Assembly: GCA_030589965.1 (NCBI GenBank)
Contig: JAUUZM010000045.1
Span: 1 to 12,735 of the forward strand
DNA from: Bacteroides sp.
GTDB taxonomy: Bacteria; Bacteroidota; Bacteroidia; Bacteroidales; SM23-62
Direction of reading: 5' to 3'
Length of the DNA stretch: 12,735 nucleotides
The notes beneath the pieces were generated by a model that saw nothing but the letters and a program-made list of their open reading frames with translations, had not been told where the DNA came from and searched no databases. How positions within the stretch are numbered: position 1 is the first letter of the stretch; each line of letters opens with the position of its first letter. Below, in pieces: positions 1 through 7,547 of the stretch. Made by a program: the position numbers and the translations under genes.

Positions 1-1886
1 AGATAATTCCAGGCGAAGTCCCGCGTAGTATAAAGCCCTGACCGGTCATGGTCATCCCAGTTTTCCCGGGCCATAATACCTGGAACAAGGACCATGCATC
101 CCAGTGTAACCATAGCAGGTGCCAGAATCCCTGGCATCTTTTTCCTCAGGGTTTCAGATAGTCCAAGTACCCCAAGTCCGATCCATATGGCAAATGAATA
201 GAATGATCCGGAGTAAGCATAATCACGTTCACGAGGCTGGAATGGATACTGGTTCAGGTATACTACGATGGCCAGTCCGGTCATAAAAAACAGCAGCATG
301 ACCACCCAGAAATCCTTTTTATTTCTTTGATATTGGAATAAGATTCCTGCTATACCTAACAGGAGAGGTAGCATGAAATAGCGGTTTTTCGCCGGGTTAT
401 CTTTCATAAATGCCGGAAGCTTGTCCTGGGGACCAAGCCTTGCTTCATCCAAAAATTTTATTCCACTGATCCAATTCCCTTTATAAATTTCCCCATTCCC
501 CTGCAGGTCATTTTGTCTTCCTGAGAAATTCCACATAAAGTAACGCAGGTACATATGTCCTACCTGGTAGCTGAAGAAAAACCGGAGATTCTCCCCAAAA
601 GTTGGTTTACGCAAAACCTGTGCTTCACCGTTCGGGTTATTTACGGTTATGGAATTCCCCTTTATCTTCCCCCATTTCTCATAAGCTCCAACATGATTGG
701 ACTGAGCACTCCACATACGAGGAAACAGGGTTAAAAACCGATCGTCGTATACCAATTTCTGGCGATAACTTGTTGTTTTATATTTGCCGTCAATTTTTGA
801 TCGAATGGGACTCCCCTGGGATCCTCTTGTTATCGGGGCATTGTAGTAATGACCTCGGATCAGGGGACTGGAACCGTATTGTTCGCGGTTGATGTAATCG
901 AGAAGTGCAAAAACAGTTTCAGGATCATTCTGTTCCATCGGAGTGTTTGCGGCTGAACGGATCAGGATTATCCCATATGAGAAGTATCCTATTACAATTA
1001 CGGTAAATGAAACCAGGATGGTATTAAGAAGGGCTTTTTGTTTCTTATGCGTCCATAGAATCAGGTAAGTGAGAACCCCTGTGGTAACGATTACAAAAAT
1101 TACCGTGCCTGTATTATAAGGTAAACCGATCCCGTTCACTGCAATAAGTTCAAACACACCCGCCACCTGAACAATTCCAGGGATGATTATATATAGAAGA
1201 ACCAGAAGCAAGAGTCCGGATATCCCAAGGCTTTTAAGAACCCCGTTCCGGGTGACTTTATATTTACGGAAATAGTATACCATGACGATGGCCGGAATAG
1301 CCAGCAGGTTCAACAGGTGAACTCCGATAGACAATCCCATTAAATAAGCAATCAGGACGATCCAGCGATTCGCACCCTGAGTGTCAGCAACATTTTCCCA
1401 TTTTAGGATGGCCCAGAAAACCATGGCAGTAAAAAGGCTGGAGGTAGCATACACCTCTGCCTCAACAGCAGAAAACCAGAATGTATCCGAAAAGGTATAT
1501 GCCAGTGATCCTACCAATCCGGCTCCAATAACAGAAGCCAAACCACTACCCGAAAGTTCCCCTCCTTTTGCGACAATCTTCCTTCCAAGGTGAGTGATGG
1601 TCCAGAACAAAAATGCAATAGTCATAGCGCTGGCCAGGGCTGAAAGGGTGTTTATCCATTTTGCTACCTGGTCCGTACCGGAAGCAAACAGGGAAAAGAA
1701 CCGGGACATAAGCATAAAGAAGGGAGCCCCTGGAGGGTGTCCGACCTCCATTTTATATGCAGCAGCGATAAACTCACCGCAATCCCAGAAACTTGCTGTA
1801 GGTTCCTTGGTGATAAGATATACGATAGCGGAAATAAGGAAAACGATCCAGCCAGTTATGATGTTGGCCCGTCTGAAGTTATTCAT
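1..1886 (-). CDS. DUF2723 / GT117-family polytopic membrane protein (TMEM260-like), C-terminus outside window
   Basis: The frame is open from an ATG at 1886 to the left edge: 628 residues, with the stop beyond the window. The N-terminus (residues 23-55) carries the family signature, with P29-T30, the F33-W34-D35-C36-G37-E38 stretch and G49-H50-P51-P52-G53-A54-P55. Further motifs are the WSAQSNHVGAYE stretch, a FMWNFSGRQND stretch and a WDDHDRSGLYTTRDFA stretch close to the edge. Several hydrophobic membrane segments are visible, first at about residues 9-26 and then between roughly 100 and 270. The family is a GT-C-fold glycosyltransferase group. Human TMEM260 is an O-mannosyltransferase, but the substrate of bacterial members is not settled. 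D35 and E38 in the first external loop are candidate catalytic acids by analogy with other GT-C enzymes (inference). It lies 79 bases downstream of the glycosylase gene on the same strand, so it may be the last gene of that operon or have its own promoter. Bacteroidota members are usually about 1000 residues, so a large soluble C-terminal part is probably missing here. Confidence 0.9.
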   Translation of the reverse strand, partial: MNNFRRANIITGWIVFLISAIVYLITKEPTASFWDCGEFIAAAYKMEVGHPPGAPFFMLMSRFFSLFASGTDQVAKWINTLSALASAMTIAFLFWTITHLGRKIVAKGGELSGSGLASVIGAGLVGSLAYTFSDTFWFSAVEAEVYATSSLFTAMVFWAILKWENVADTQGANRWIVLIAYLMGLSIGVHLLNLLAIPAIVMVYYFRKYKVTRNGVLKSLGISGLLLLVLLYIIIPGIVQVAGVFELIAVNGIGLPYNTGTVIFVIVTTGVLTYLILWTHKKQKALLNTILVSFTVIVIGYFSYGIILIRSAANTPMEQNDPETVFALLDYINREQYGSSPLIRGHYYNAPITRGSQGSPIRSKIDGKYKTTSYRQKLVYDDRFLTLFPRMWSAQSNHVGAYEKWGKIKGNSITVNNPNGEAQVLRKPTFGENLRFFFSYQVGHMYLRYFMWNFSGRQNDLQGNGEIYKGNWISGIKFLDEARLGPQDKLPAFMKDNPAKNRYFMLPLLLGIAGILFQYQRNKKDFWVVMLLFFMTGLAIVVYLNQYPFQPRERDYAYSGSFYSFAIWIGLGVLGLSETLRKKMPGILAPAMVTLGCMVLVPGIMARENWDDHDRSGLYTTRDFAWNY

Positions 1887-1965
1887 AGACAATAGTTTCG
1901 AGGATTTCAGAAATCCTGACAAATAAAGGAATTTTTGTTGATATACACCCGGATTTTAAGAAAAT

Positions 1966-2556
1966 TTAACGCTTGTCAATGCAAGCCGTATACCGCCAGG
2001 GACGGGATGCCCAGTATTCTCCTGCATAGTTAATTCCTATACGTGGACTGCTGTACACCTTTACGGGTTCATCGGAATCCTCCAACCAGAGACGCAAAGA
2101 AATGCCTATATCCTCACCGTAAAAATCTTTGTTTATTCCATACTCTCGGGCAAGCCTTCCCGGTCCGCTTACCGACTCAACACCCCGGATAAGAACAGCT
2201 TGAGGAACGTTCTGTTCCCCCGTGACAAAGTTCAGCATCCAGTACATACCATAGATGAGGTAGACATATACAGAACCCCCTGCACCGAACATAATTTCAG
2301 TACGCGCAGTCCGGCCTTTGGATGCATGGCAGGCAAGGTCATCTGTCCCTCTGTAAGCCTCAACTTCAGTTATCCTGCTTTTGAAAATTTTACCGTCATC
2401 AAAACGGCGGCACAATAGTTTCCCCGGAAGGGAGGGTGCAACTTCAAGAACATCACGCCTGAAAAAATCAGAAGTAATCCTGATATCGGAGGGCAAATCC
2501 TGAAGAATATGTTGCTCCCCCACTAATACAGAATCTTGTCTGATTTCTGGTCCCAT
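1966..2556 (-). CDS. Alkyladenine / 3-methyladenine DNA glycosylase (AAG/MPG family)
   Basis: This is a monofunctional base-excision repair glycosylase of the AAG/MPG family (196 residues), which removes alkylated purines such as 3-methyladenine and often deaminated purines such as hypoxanthine. The family core is intact: PGKLLCR at 44-50, VEAYRG at 65-70, ACHASKGRT at 75-83, VYVYLIYGMY at 96-105, then N109 and SGPGRL at 130-135. By comparison with human AAG, E66 matches the catalytic glutamate, and Y68, H77 and N109 match residues that shape the base pocket. The length is normal for bacterial members. The ATG start at 2556 lies 34 bases inside the 3' end of guaD. An alternative GTG at 2523, sharing one base with the guaD stop, would give 185 residues and still keep the whole domain, so the true start is uncertain. 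Coupling to guaD translation is likely either way. Confidence 0.93.
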   Translation of the reverse strand: MGPEIRQDSVLVGEQHILQDLPSDIRITSDFFRRDVLEVAPSLPGKLLCRRFDDGKIFKSRITEVEAYRGTDDLACHASKGRTARTEIMFGAGGSVYVYLIYGMYWMLNFVTGEQNVPQAVLIRGVESVSGPGRLAREYGINKDFYGEDIGISLRLWLEDSDEPVKVYSSPRIGINYAGEYWASRPWRYTACIDKR

Positions 2557-2990
2557 GAATTAAACGCCTCAATCGCCTCATTACCCAGCAAGGGGCTGAA
2601 GTTAATCATGCGTTCTTCCATGGGCTTCCCGATTTCATGGTAAATATGCACATCCTGGAATCCATAACGGGCAGCATCGTCACGGGTATTCCCGTAGTAA
2701 ATGGTTCGAATACCCGCCCAATAAATGGCCCCGAGACACATGGGACAGGGCTCGCAAGTAGTATAAAGCACACAATCGTCAAGATGGAATTGCTTCAGCT
2801 CACGGCCGGCTGCGCGAATTGCATTGACTTCGGCATGGGCAGTGGGGTCATTATCATCGGACACCGTATTCACCCCGCTGGCAAGAATCTCTCCCTCACG
2901 GGCTACAACTGCAGCAAAAGGTCCACCACCACTATCCACATTCTCAATGGAAAGGCGGATGGCATGCCTCATTATTTCTTCATGTTTCAT
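2523..2990 (-). CDS. guaD: Guanine deaminase (cytidine-deaminase-fold, GuaD type)
   Basis: This 155-residue zinc deaminase converts guanine to xanthine in purine salvage or catabolism. Zinc and catalytic residues are in place: H52-A53-E54 with E54 as proton shuttle, and C79-E80-P81-C82 followed by PMC. It resembles Bacillus subtilis GuaD rather than tRNA adenosine deaminase TadA. It shares the NDPTAHAEV block, the LGAIYWA stretch, the D113 region with a following IY, the KP.EER motif and, most tellingly, a C-terminal W146...Y155 tail that in GuaD closes over the active site of the domain-swapped dimer. Its ATG overlaps the stop of the upstream ligase gene in an ATGA arrangement, and its own 3' end overlaps the glycosylase gene. 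Nothing is missing. A different small substrate (cytosine-like or nucleoside) cannot be excluded from sequence alone, but GuaD is the best fit. Confidence 0.9.
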   Translation of the reverse strand: MKHEEIMRHAIRLSIENVDSGGGPFAAVVAREGEILASGVNTVSDDNDPTAHAEVNAIRAAGRELKQFHLDDCVLYTTCEPCPMCLGAIYWAGIRTIYYGNTRDDAARYGFQDVHIYHEIGKPMEERMINFSPLLGNEAIEAFNSWDQKSDKILY

Positions 2991-4564
2991 ATTGATGTCC
3001 TCTTTTCATGAACACTTGCATACAGGAAAAGGCAATAGAAAAAGGCAAAGAATGAGATTCCTGTATGCGTTTCCAGGGTATCCTCGTTAAGCATGGATAA
3101 CAGGCTTACCATTAAGAACATCCATATGAAGTAATCGCTGCCTTTGCCTTCCAGGTAAACGGGATACAACAGGCAGAACAGGATCCAGATAAAACCCAGA
3201 ATCCCATAGGTTACCATGAATGTAAGAAACTGGTTATGAGCCCTTAATCTCCATTCTTTCGCAAGGGGACTGTCGATCTCCTGGTAATAATCTTCGTATG
3301 CAGTCAATACATCACCTGTACCCACCCCGATAAGTGGATGATCCTTGATGATGCCAAGGGCAGCCTTTACATAATAGATCCTCTGAGTAACTGAGTGCCC
3401 TGAGGAGTTCCCACCTTTTCGATAGACATCAATTTGCCAGAGAACCTCGTAAATCTTTGCATAAAAACTCCATCTCTTGCCATACAGGTAATTGGCCTTT
3501 CCCTCTTCAACAAAACGGATATCAGCCGGATTTAGCTGTCCAATTCCCACGGAATCCTTTTTCAATCCTAAAGATGTCATATACCTTATCAATGTATATT
3601 TAATCTCATTCCCGTTGAGGTCCTTTCCCTGGTAATCAATATCACTGACCTGGTTCCATTCCGGTTCAAGCTCGGGTTCGCATATATATATCCAGGTATA
3701 ATGGCCGTTCTCAATATATGGACTATCAAAATTGTGGGAATATGGCCTGCCTCCCTCAGTTGTTTTCTCTATGGTTTTCTGATCGATGTATTCCACCTTG
3801 TAAAACCTGCTGAGGGACCTGGAAAGAAATGATATCCCAAAAATGAGGGTAGCAAGCATGAAGACAGCAAGGGTCCACCGAAGTAAAGGACTCCATACCC
3901 GGTGTAGGTATTTCCAGAAAATGACAAACGAAACGACCAGGAAAATCAGAATTCCTGTTATTGCCTGGAGGATCAGTAAAAAGATGATGAACCAAACCAT
4001 GACTGCGGTATACACAGGTGGTTCCCATTTGCGGCTTGAATACTCCCGGTCGAATATCATATAAGCCAGAGAAAATATCGCAACGTTAATTAATAATGAA
4101 AAACGGATATGGCTTACGAAAAGTGAAATTTCCCTCATATCCTTGAACGGTATGTCTATGATACCAAGTAGTACGGACATGCTGGACACAGAACCTGCAA
4201 ATACTCCTGCCAGGAGGGCGAGTAATATCCATTTAAATTGTAGCTTGCCAACCGTAGGAGTAGTACCCATTATCACGACAAGCAGTAAGAGGGGAACTTT
4301 AATTCGCAGATCATGGAAAGCATAATGAAAATCATGTGTATATAATAAGCCCAAAAGGAATAAAACATACACTGACAGAATCAGCCAGATTGATTTCCTG
4401 TACCGAAAATAATTCCATTTCTCCCGGTACCTGCCTTCAAGAAGCCAGTTTCCTACCAGAACGATCTGAAAAAGACTGGTCGTAAAAATCGACAAAGGCA
4501 GGCTTGCTGCAAGGCAGGCCAGACTGAAGAAATAAATTCTGGAATGTACTTCCTTGCCAAACAT
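2987..4564 (-). CDS. O-antigen ligase / Wzy_C family polytopic membrane protein
   Basis: This 525-residue inner-membrane protein has about ten or more hydrophobic segments (for example 11-40, 58-76, 88-104, 112-138, 147-170, 184-218, 228-248, then 446-470, 478-492 and 502-516). A hydrophilic, presumably periplasmic stretch lies at about 252-395, and a reentrant Wzy_C region follows. Family landmarks are R154 in SHIRF, the DHPLIGVGTGD stretch at 408-418 and R439/R441-A-H443-N444-Q-F, the His-Asn pair typical of WaaL-type ligases. These enzymes move a polyprenyl-linked glycan onto lipid A core or, in PglL-type members, onto protein. Which acceptor is used here cannot be read from sequence. It is the first gene of the minus-strand block: its TGA stop overlaps the guaD ATG, and the 185-base gap upstream separates it from the divergent rplM. 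I see no clear -7 box for it. Confidence 0.85.
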   Translation of the reverse strand: MFGKEVHSRIYFFSLACLAASLPLSIFTTSLFQIVLVGNWLLEGRYREKWNYFRYRKSIWLILSVYVLFLLGLLYTHDFHYAFHDLRIKVPLLLLVVIMGTTPTVGKLQFKWILLALLAGVFAGSVSSMSVLLGIIDIPFKDMREISLFVSHIRFSLLINVAIFSLAYMIFDREYSSRKWEPPVYTAVMVWFIIFLLILQAITGILIFLVVSFVIFWKYLHRVWSPLLRWTLAVFMLATLIFGISFLSRSLSRFYKVEYIDQKTIEKTTEGGRPYSHNFDSPYIENGHYTWIYICEPELEPEWNQVSDIDYQGKDLNGNEIKYTLIRYMTSLGLKKDSVGIGQLNPADIRFVEEGKANYLYGKRWSFYAKIYEVLWQIDVYRKGGNSSGHSVTQRIYYVKAALGIIKDHPLIGVGTGDVLTAYEDYYQEIDSPLAKEWRLRAHNQFLTFMVTYGILGFIWILFCLLYPVYLEGKGSDYFIWMFLMVSLLSMLNEDTLETHTGISFFAFFYCLFLYASVHEKRTSI

Positions 4565-4666
4565 GAATGCAATTTAAAAAATATTATGATATCCATCAGA
4601 AACATCTTTTAACTTATTGATTTTTTGATCCTTAGGAAAAGTAAAAAAGATTTGATGGGATTATTA

Positions 4667-4695
4667 TTGTATTCAAAAAAAGATTTGTATTTTTG
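4667..4695 (+). promoter_or_regulatory. Bacteroidota-type promoter for rplM-rpsI
   Basis: A perfect TAnnTTTG -7 box (TATTTTTG) lies at 4688-4695. A TTG at 4667-4669 is 18 bases upstream, close to the usual TTTG-N19-TAnnTTTG spacing. Transcription would start near 4702 and leave a leader of about 48 bases before the GTG start of rplM. The rest of the 185-base divergent gap (4565-4749) is AT-rich; I see no clear promoter facing the ligase gene and no strong hairpin in the leader. Confidence 0.65.
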
Positions 4696-4749
4696 CGAAC
4701 CACAAAATCAGGGTTTGATATTCATTAACAGACTAATAAAACGAGTAAA

Positions 4750-5205
4750 GTGGATACATTGAGTTATAAAACAAAGTCGGCGAATAAGGAAAGTGTAACG
4801 AAGGAATGGGTCCTTATTGACGCAAACGATCAGGTGCTTGGAAGACTGGCCAGTAAAGCAGCTTTTATTCTGAGAGGAAAAAACAAGACGAATTTCACAC
4901 CCCATGTGGACTGCGGAGATTATGTCATCATAATAAATGCTGAAAAAATAAAGCTTACCGGAAAGAAGATGACGGACAAGCAGTATTTCAGGCATACAGG
5001 TTATCCTGGGGGACAGATAATTGAGTCACCTGCAAGTCTTTTAGCGAGAAAGCCCGGGGCTGTAGTTGAAAAGGCTATCAAGGGGATGCTTCCGAAGAAC
5101 AGGCTGGGAAGTGAATTATTCCGCAATCTGTACGTTTATGTCGGATCAGAGCATCCACATCAGGCGCAGCAACCAAAAGAATTAAAATTAACTGATATTA
5201 AGTAG
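4750..5205 (+). CDS. rplM: 50S ribosomal protein L13 (uL13)
   Basis: L13 is an early-assembly protein of the large ribosomal subunit. The 151 residues match the family throughout: KEWVLIDANDQVLGRLAS near residues 19-36, LRGKNKTNFTPHVDCGDYV at about 41-59, the TGYPGG motif and the KGMLPKNRLG motif. The N-terminal extension starting DTLSYKTKSANK is typical of Bacteroidota L13 proteins. The start is GTG at 4750: there is no in-frame ATG at the right place, and the GTG gives exactly the expected N-terminus. The gene precedes rpsI by 5 bases, the usual L13-S9 pair. Confidence 0.97.
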   Translation: MDTLSYKTKSANKESVTKEWVLIDANDQVLGRLASKAAFILRGKNKTNFTPHVDCGDYVIIINAEKIKLTGKKMTDKQYFRHTGYPGGQIIESPASLLARKPGAVVEKAIKGMLPKNRLGSELFRNLYVYVGSEHPHQAQQPKELKLTDIK

Positions 5206-5210
5206 AAAAC

Positions 5211-5597
5211 ATGGAGGTCATCAACACCATAGGAAGAAGGAAAGCCGCTGTTGCAAGGATTTATTTGAATGATGGAAAAGGACAGATCACCATCAACAAT
5301 AAGGATTATAAAGAATATTTTCCAAAGGAAACCCTTCAGTACGTTATAGAGCAACCTCTCAAACTTACAGAGGTAGAAGGGAAATACGATATCAAAGCCA
5401 ATCTCGATGGTGGTGGTTTTAAAGGACAGGCTGAAGCACTTCGCCTGGCCATTACAAGGGCTCTCATCAAGATTGATCCTGAGTACAAGCCCATTCTTAA
5501 GTCCCATGGACTTGTAACCCGTGATCCACGCGAAGTGGAGCGGAAGAAGCCTGGACAACCTAAAGCACGTAAGAAATTCCAATTCTCCAAGCGCTAG
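5211..5597 (+). CDS. rpsI: 30S ribosomal protein S9 (uS9)
   Basis: S9 is a small-subunit head protein whose C-terminal tail reaches toward tRNA in the P site. At 128 residues it has normal length and shows the conserved IGRRKAAVARIYL start, ETLQYVIEQPL, the glycine-rich GGGFKGQAEALRLAITRAL block, the LVTRDPREVERKKPGQ stretch and the basic tail ending in lysine-arginine, the expected terminal residues. The ATG follows the rplM stop after 5 bases, so the two genes are cotranscribed. The next gene, rpsB, begins 105 bases later; that gap holds only a short weak inverted repeat and no convincing promoter or terminator, so read-through into rpsB is plausible. Confidence 0.97.
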   Translation: MEVINTIGRRKAAVARIYLNDGKGQITINNKDYKEYFPKETLQYVIEQPLKLTEVEGKYDIKANLDGGGFKGQAEALRLAITRALIKIDPEYKPILKSHGLVTRDPREVERKKPGQPKARKKFQFSKR

Positions 5598-5702
5598 GAA
5601 CCGGTCTTTGTTTAGTATCTAAATCAGTTAGACTCCCGCAATTTGTAATGCTGGACTACCTGCTGGTTGATAAATTAGAAGGTAAACGTAAATTCAATTA
5701 TA

Positions 5703-6629
5703 ATGTCACAGAAAAGTTTTAATGAATTATTAGATGCAGGTGTGCATTTTGGACACCTCAAAAGGAAGTGGAATCCTAATATGGCTCCGTATATATTTAT
5801 GGAGAAAAACGGGATCCATATTATAGATCTGCAGAAAACTGCTGATAAACTTGAGGAGGCAACCGCCGCCCTTAAGCAAATTGCCAAATCAGGACGTAAG
5901 ATTCTCTTTGTTGCTACCAAGAAACAGGCGAAGGATATTGTCTCCGAGCAGGTTGAGAAGATTAATATGCCCTACGTTACTGAACGTTGGCCAGGTGGTA
6001 TGTTAACCAATTTCCCGACCATCCGTAAGGCGGTTAAGAAAATGGCATCCATCGATAACATGGCAACTGACGGTACTTTTGCAGCATTATCAAAGCGTGA
6101 AAAACTTCAGATAACACGTCAACGCGCCAAGCTTGAGAAGAACCTTGGTAGTATTTCCGATCTGACCAGGCTGCCAGCTGCCCTCTTTATTGTTGATATT
6201 TCGAAAGAATATATTGCAGTACGTGAAGCAACCAGGTTGAACATCCCTGTTTTTGCCATGGTAGATACTAATTCAGATCCTACTAGAGTTGAATTCCCTA
6301 TTCCCTCAAACGATGATGCATCGAAGTCCATTGCCCTGATTGTTGGGGTAATCTGCGATGCCGTCGAAGAAGGTCTCAGCGAAAGAAAGATGGAGAGAGA
6401 AAAGGAAACTGCCATCAAGGAAAAGGAAGCGGAGAAGAAGGCAGAAGCTGCCAAAGCTGATGCTGAGAAAAAAGCGGAAGCTGCTAAAGCCGATGCTGCC
6501 AAAGCCAATGCACCTGTAAAGGGTGATGCCCTTATCCAAGAAAGAGTCAAGAAACCCAGGATTGCTGAAACCTCAGCAAAACAAGAAGCGAAGGCTGCAG
6601 AAGAAAAAGCAGCAGGCGCTAAAGAATAA
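5703..6629 (+). CDS. rpsB: 30S ribosomal protein S2 (uS2) with Ala/Lys/Glu-rich C-terminal extension
   Basis: S2 is a late-binding small-subunit protein required for the platform where bS1 docks. Residues 1-225 form the standard domain: LLDAGVHFGHLKRKWNPNM at 10-28, IIDLQKTADKL at 40-50, the RWPGGMLTNF motif at 95-104, and DTNSDPTRVEFPIPSNDDA at 188-206. From about residue 226 to 308 the chain becomes a highly charged Ala/Lys/Glu-rich tail that contains two exact copies of an 11-residue unit (residues 244-254 and 255-265). The total of 308 residues compares with about 240 in Escherichia coli; low-complexity S2 tails of variable length are found in Bacteroidota. The gene is followed after 30 bases by tsf, the near-universal rpsB-tsf pair. 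Confidence 0.97.
   Translation: MSQKSFNELLDAGVHFGHLKRKWNPNMAPYIFMEKNGIHIIDLQKTADKLEEATAALKQIAKSGRKILFVATKKQAKDIVSEQVEKINMPYVTERWPGGMLTNFPTIRKAVKKMASIDNMATDGTFAALSKREKLQITRQRAKLEKNLGSISDLTRLPAALFIVDISKEYIAVREATRLNIPVFAMVDTNSDPTRVEFPIPSNDDASKSIALIVGVICDAVEEGLSERKMEREKETAIKEKEAEKKAEAAKADAEKKAEAAKADAAKANAPVKGDALIQERVKKPRIAETSAKQEAKAAEEKAAGAKE
6432..6497 (+). repeat. Tandem 33-base repeat within the rpsB C-terminal tail
   Basis: Two adjacent 33-base units (6432-6464 and 6465-6497) each encode the same 11 residues, EKKAEAAKADA. I count five base differences between the copies, all at third codon positions and all synonymous. A shorter degenerate unit (AAKANA) follows. This indicates an old in-frame duplication in a helical charged tail rather than recent slippage. 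Confidence 0.9.
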
Positions 6630-6659
6630 CATTACTCAAAATATTAAAAACTTATAGAA

Positions 6660-7490
6660 ATGGCTGACATAAAAGCTGCTGATGTTGCAAAACTCAGGAA
6701 AATGACCGGTGCCGGTATGATGGACTGTAAAAAAGCCCTTCAGGAAGCAGATGGTGATTTTCAGAAAGCTACTGATATAATAAGAAAAAAAGGACAGGCT
6801 GTTGCCAATAAGCGGGCTGACCGTGACGCAACTGAAGGCGTTGTTCTCTCCAAAACCTCTGCTGATGGAAAGCTGGGTGTTATGATCGTATTGAATTGCG
6901 AGACTGACTTTGTTGCAAAAAACGACAACTTCGTGAAATTTGCCGAAAGCATACTCAATGTTGCTGTTGAAAAGCAACCCGCAGATCTCGAAGCACTTAA
7001 GTCCCTCGAACTCGATGGGAAATCCATTAATGATGCAGTAATCGAGCAGGTTGGTGTTATCGGAGAAAAGCTAGAAATCCCTTTCTACGGTAAGATAGAG
7101 GCGGAGAGTGTATCAGCTTATATTCATCCAGGAAATATGCTCTCCAGTATGGTTGGACTCAACAAACAGATCACTGATGCACAAACGGGAAAAGATGTTG
7201 CCATGCAGGTAGCTGCCATGAACCCTGCTGCATTGACCAAGGATGAAGTGTCACAGGAAATTATTAACAAGGAACTCGAGATTGGAAGAGAGCAGGCCCG
7301 CAAAGAAGGCAAGCCAGAAGAGATCCTGGAAAAAATTGCCCAGGGGAAACTCAATAAATTCTTTAAGGAAAATACCCTGCTTAACCAGTCATTCGTAAAG
7401 GACAACAAAAAGTCTGTACAGCAGTATCTTTCAGAGGTTGAAAATGGCCTCACCTGTACCGGTTTTGTCCGCTTCGGTCTGAAGAACTAA
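6660..7490 (+). CDS. tsf: Elongation factor Ts
   Basis: EF-Ts is the guanine nucleotide exchange factor that recycles EF-Tu in the cytoplasm. The 276-residue product is close to the typical length of about 280. The N-terminal UBA-like domain carries VAKLRKMTGAGMMDCKKAL at 9-27, and the core carries the second signature around NCETDFVAKNDNF, the residues that displace magnesium from EF-Tu. A C-terminal dimerisation region ending in a basic stretch is present. It follows rpsB by 30 bases and is closed by a strong intrinsic terminator 20 bases after its stop. No anomalies are seen. Confidence 0.97.
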   Translation: MADIKAADVAKLRKMTGAGMMDCKKALQEADGDFQKATDIIRKKGQAVANKRADRDATEGVVLSKTSADGKLGVMIVLNCETDFVAKNDNFVKFAESILNVAVEKQPADLEALKSLELDGKSINDAVIEQVGVIGEKLEIPFYGKIEAESVSAYIHPGNMLSSMVGLNKQITDAQTGKDVAMQVAAMNPAALTKDEVSQEIINKELEIGREQARKEGKPEEILEKIAQGKLNKFFKENTLLNQSFVKDNKKSVQQYLSEVENGLTCTGFVRFGLKN

Positions 7491-7510
7491 GGTAAAAAAA
7501 TAGCCGAGTG

Positions 7511-7547
7511 AACCGCAATCAATATAAATTGGTTGCGGTTTTTTTTT
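7511..7547 (+). terminator. Rho-independent terminator after tsf
   Basis: A 12-base-pair stem pairs 7511-7522 with 7529-7540, with one G-U wobble and a 6-base loop. An uninterrupted run of nine T follows at 7539-7547, the first two of which also close the stem. This is a textbook intrinsic terminator that ends the rplM/rpsB/tsf transcript before pyrH. Confidence 0.93.

Noticed and set aside
602..1926. Plus-strand open frames at 602-892, 1381-1593 and 1594-1926
   Set aside because: They lie opposite the DUF2723 gene, whose minus-strand frame is open throughout with strong family motifs; the plus-strand products have no recognisable features.
2523..2990. tRNA adenosine deaminase (tadA) as the identity of the deaminase
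   Set aside because: The zinc motifs fit both families, but the NDPTAHAEV block, the KP.EER motif and the C-terminal Trp...Tyr tail match GuaD; basic tRNA-binding features of TadA are not apparent.
2637..3090. Plus-strand open frames opposite guaD
   Set aside because: They are antisense to a clear guanine deaminase and encode no recognisable domain.
5598..5702. Short inverted repeats (TTTAG...CTAAA and CTAA...TTAG) between rpsI and rpsB as a terminator or S2 leader
   Set aside because: The stems are only 4-5 AT-rich pairs with no T tract and no clear promoter nearby; there is not enough to call an element.
6119..6550. Minus-strand frame of 143 codons, Ala/Ser-rich, opposite rpsB
   Set aside because: This is the complement of the Ala/Lys/Glu-rich S2 tail; its composition is explained by the sense-strand coding sequence.
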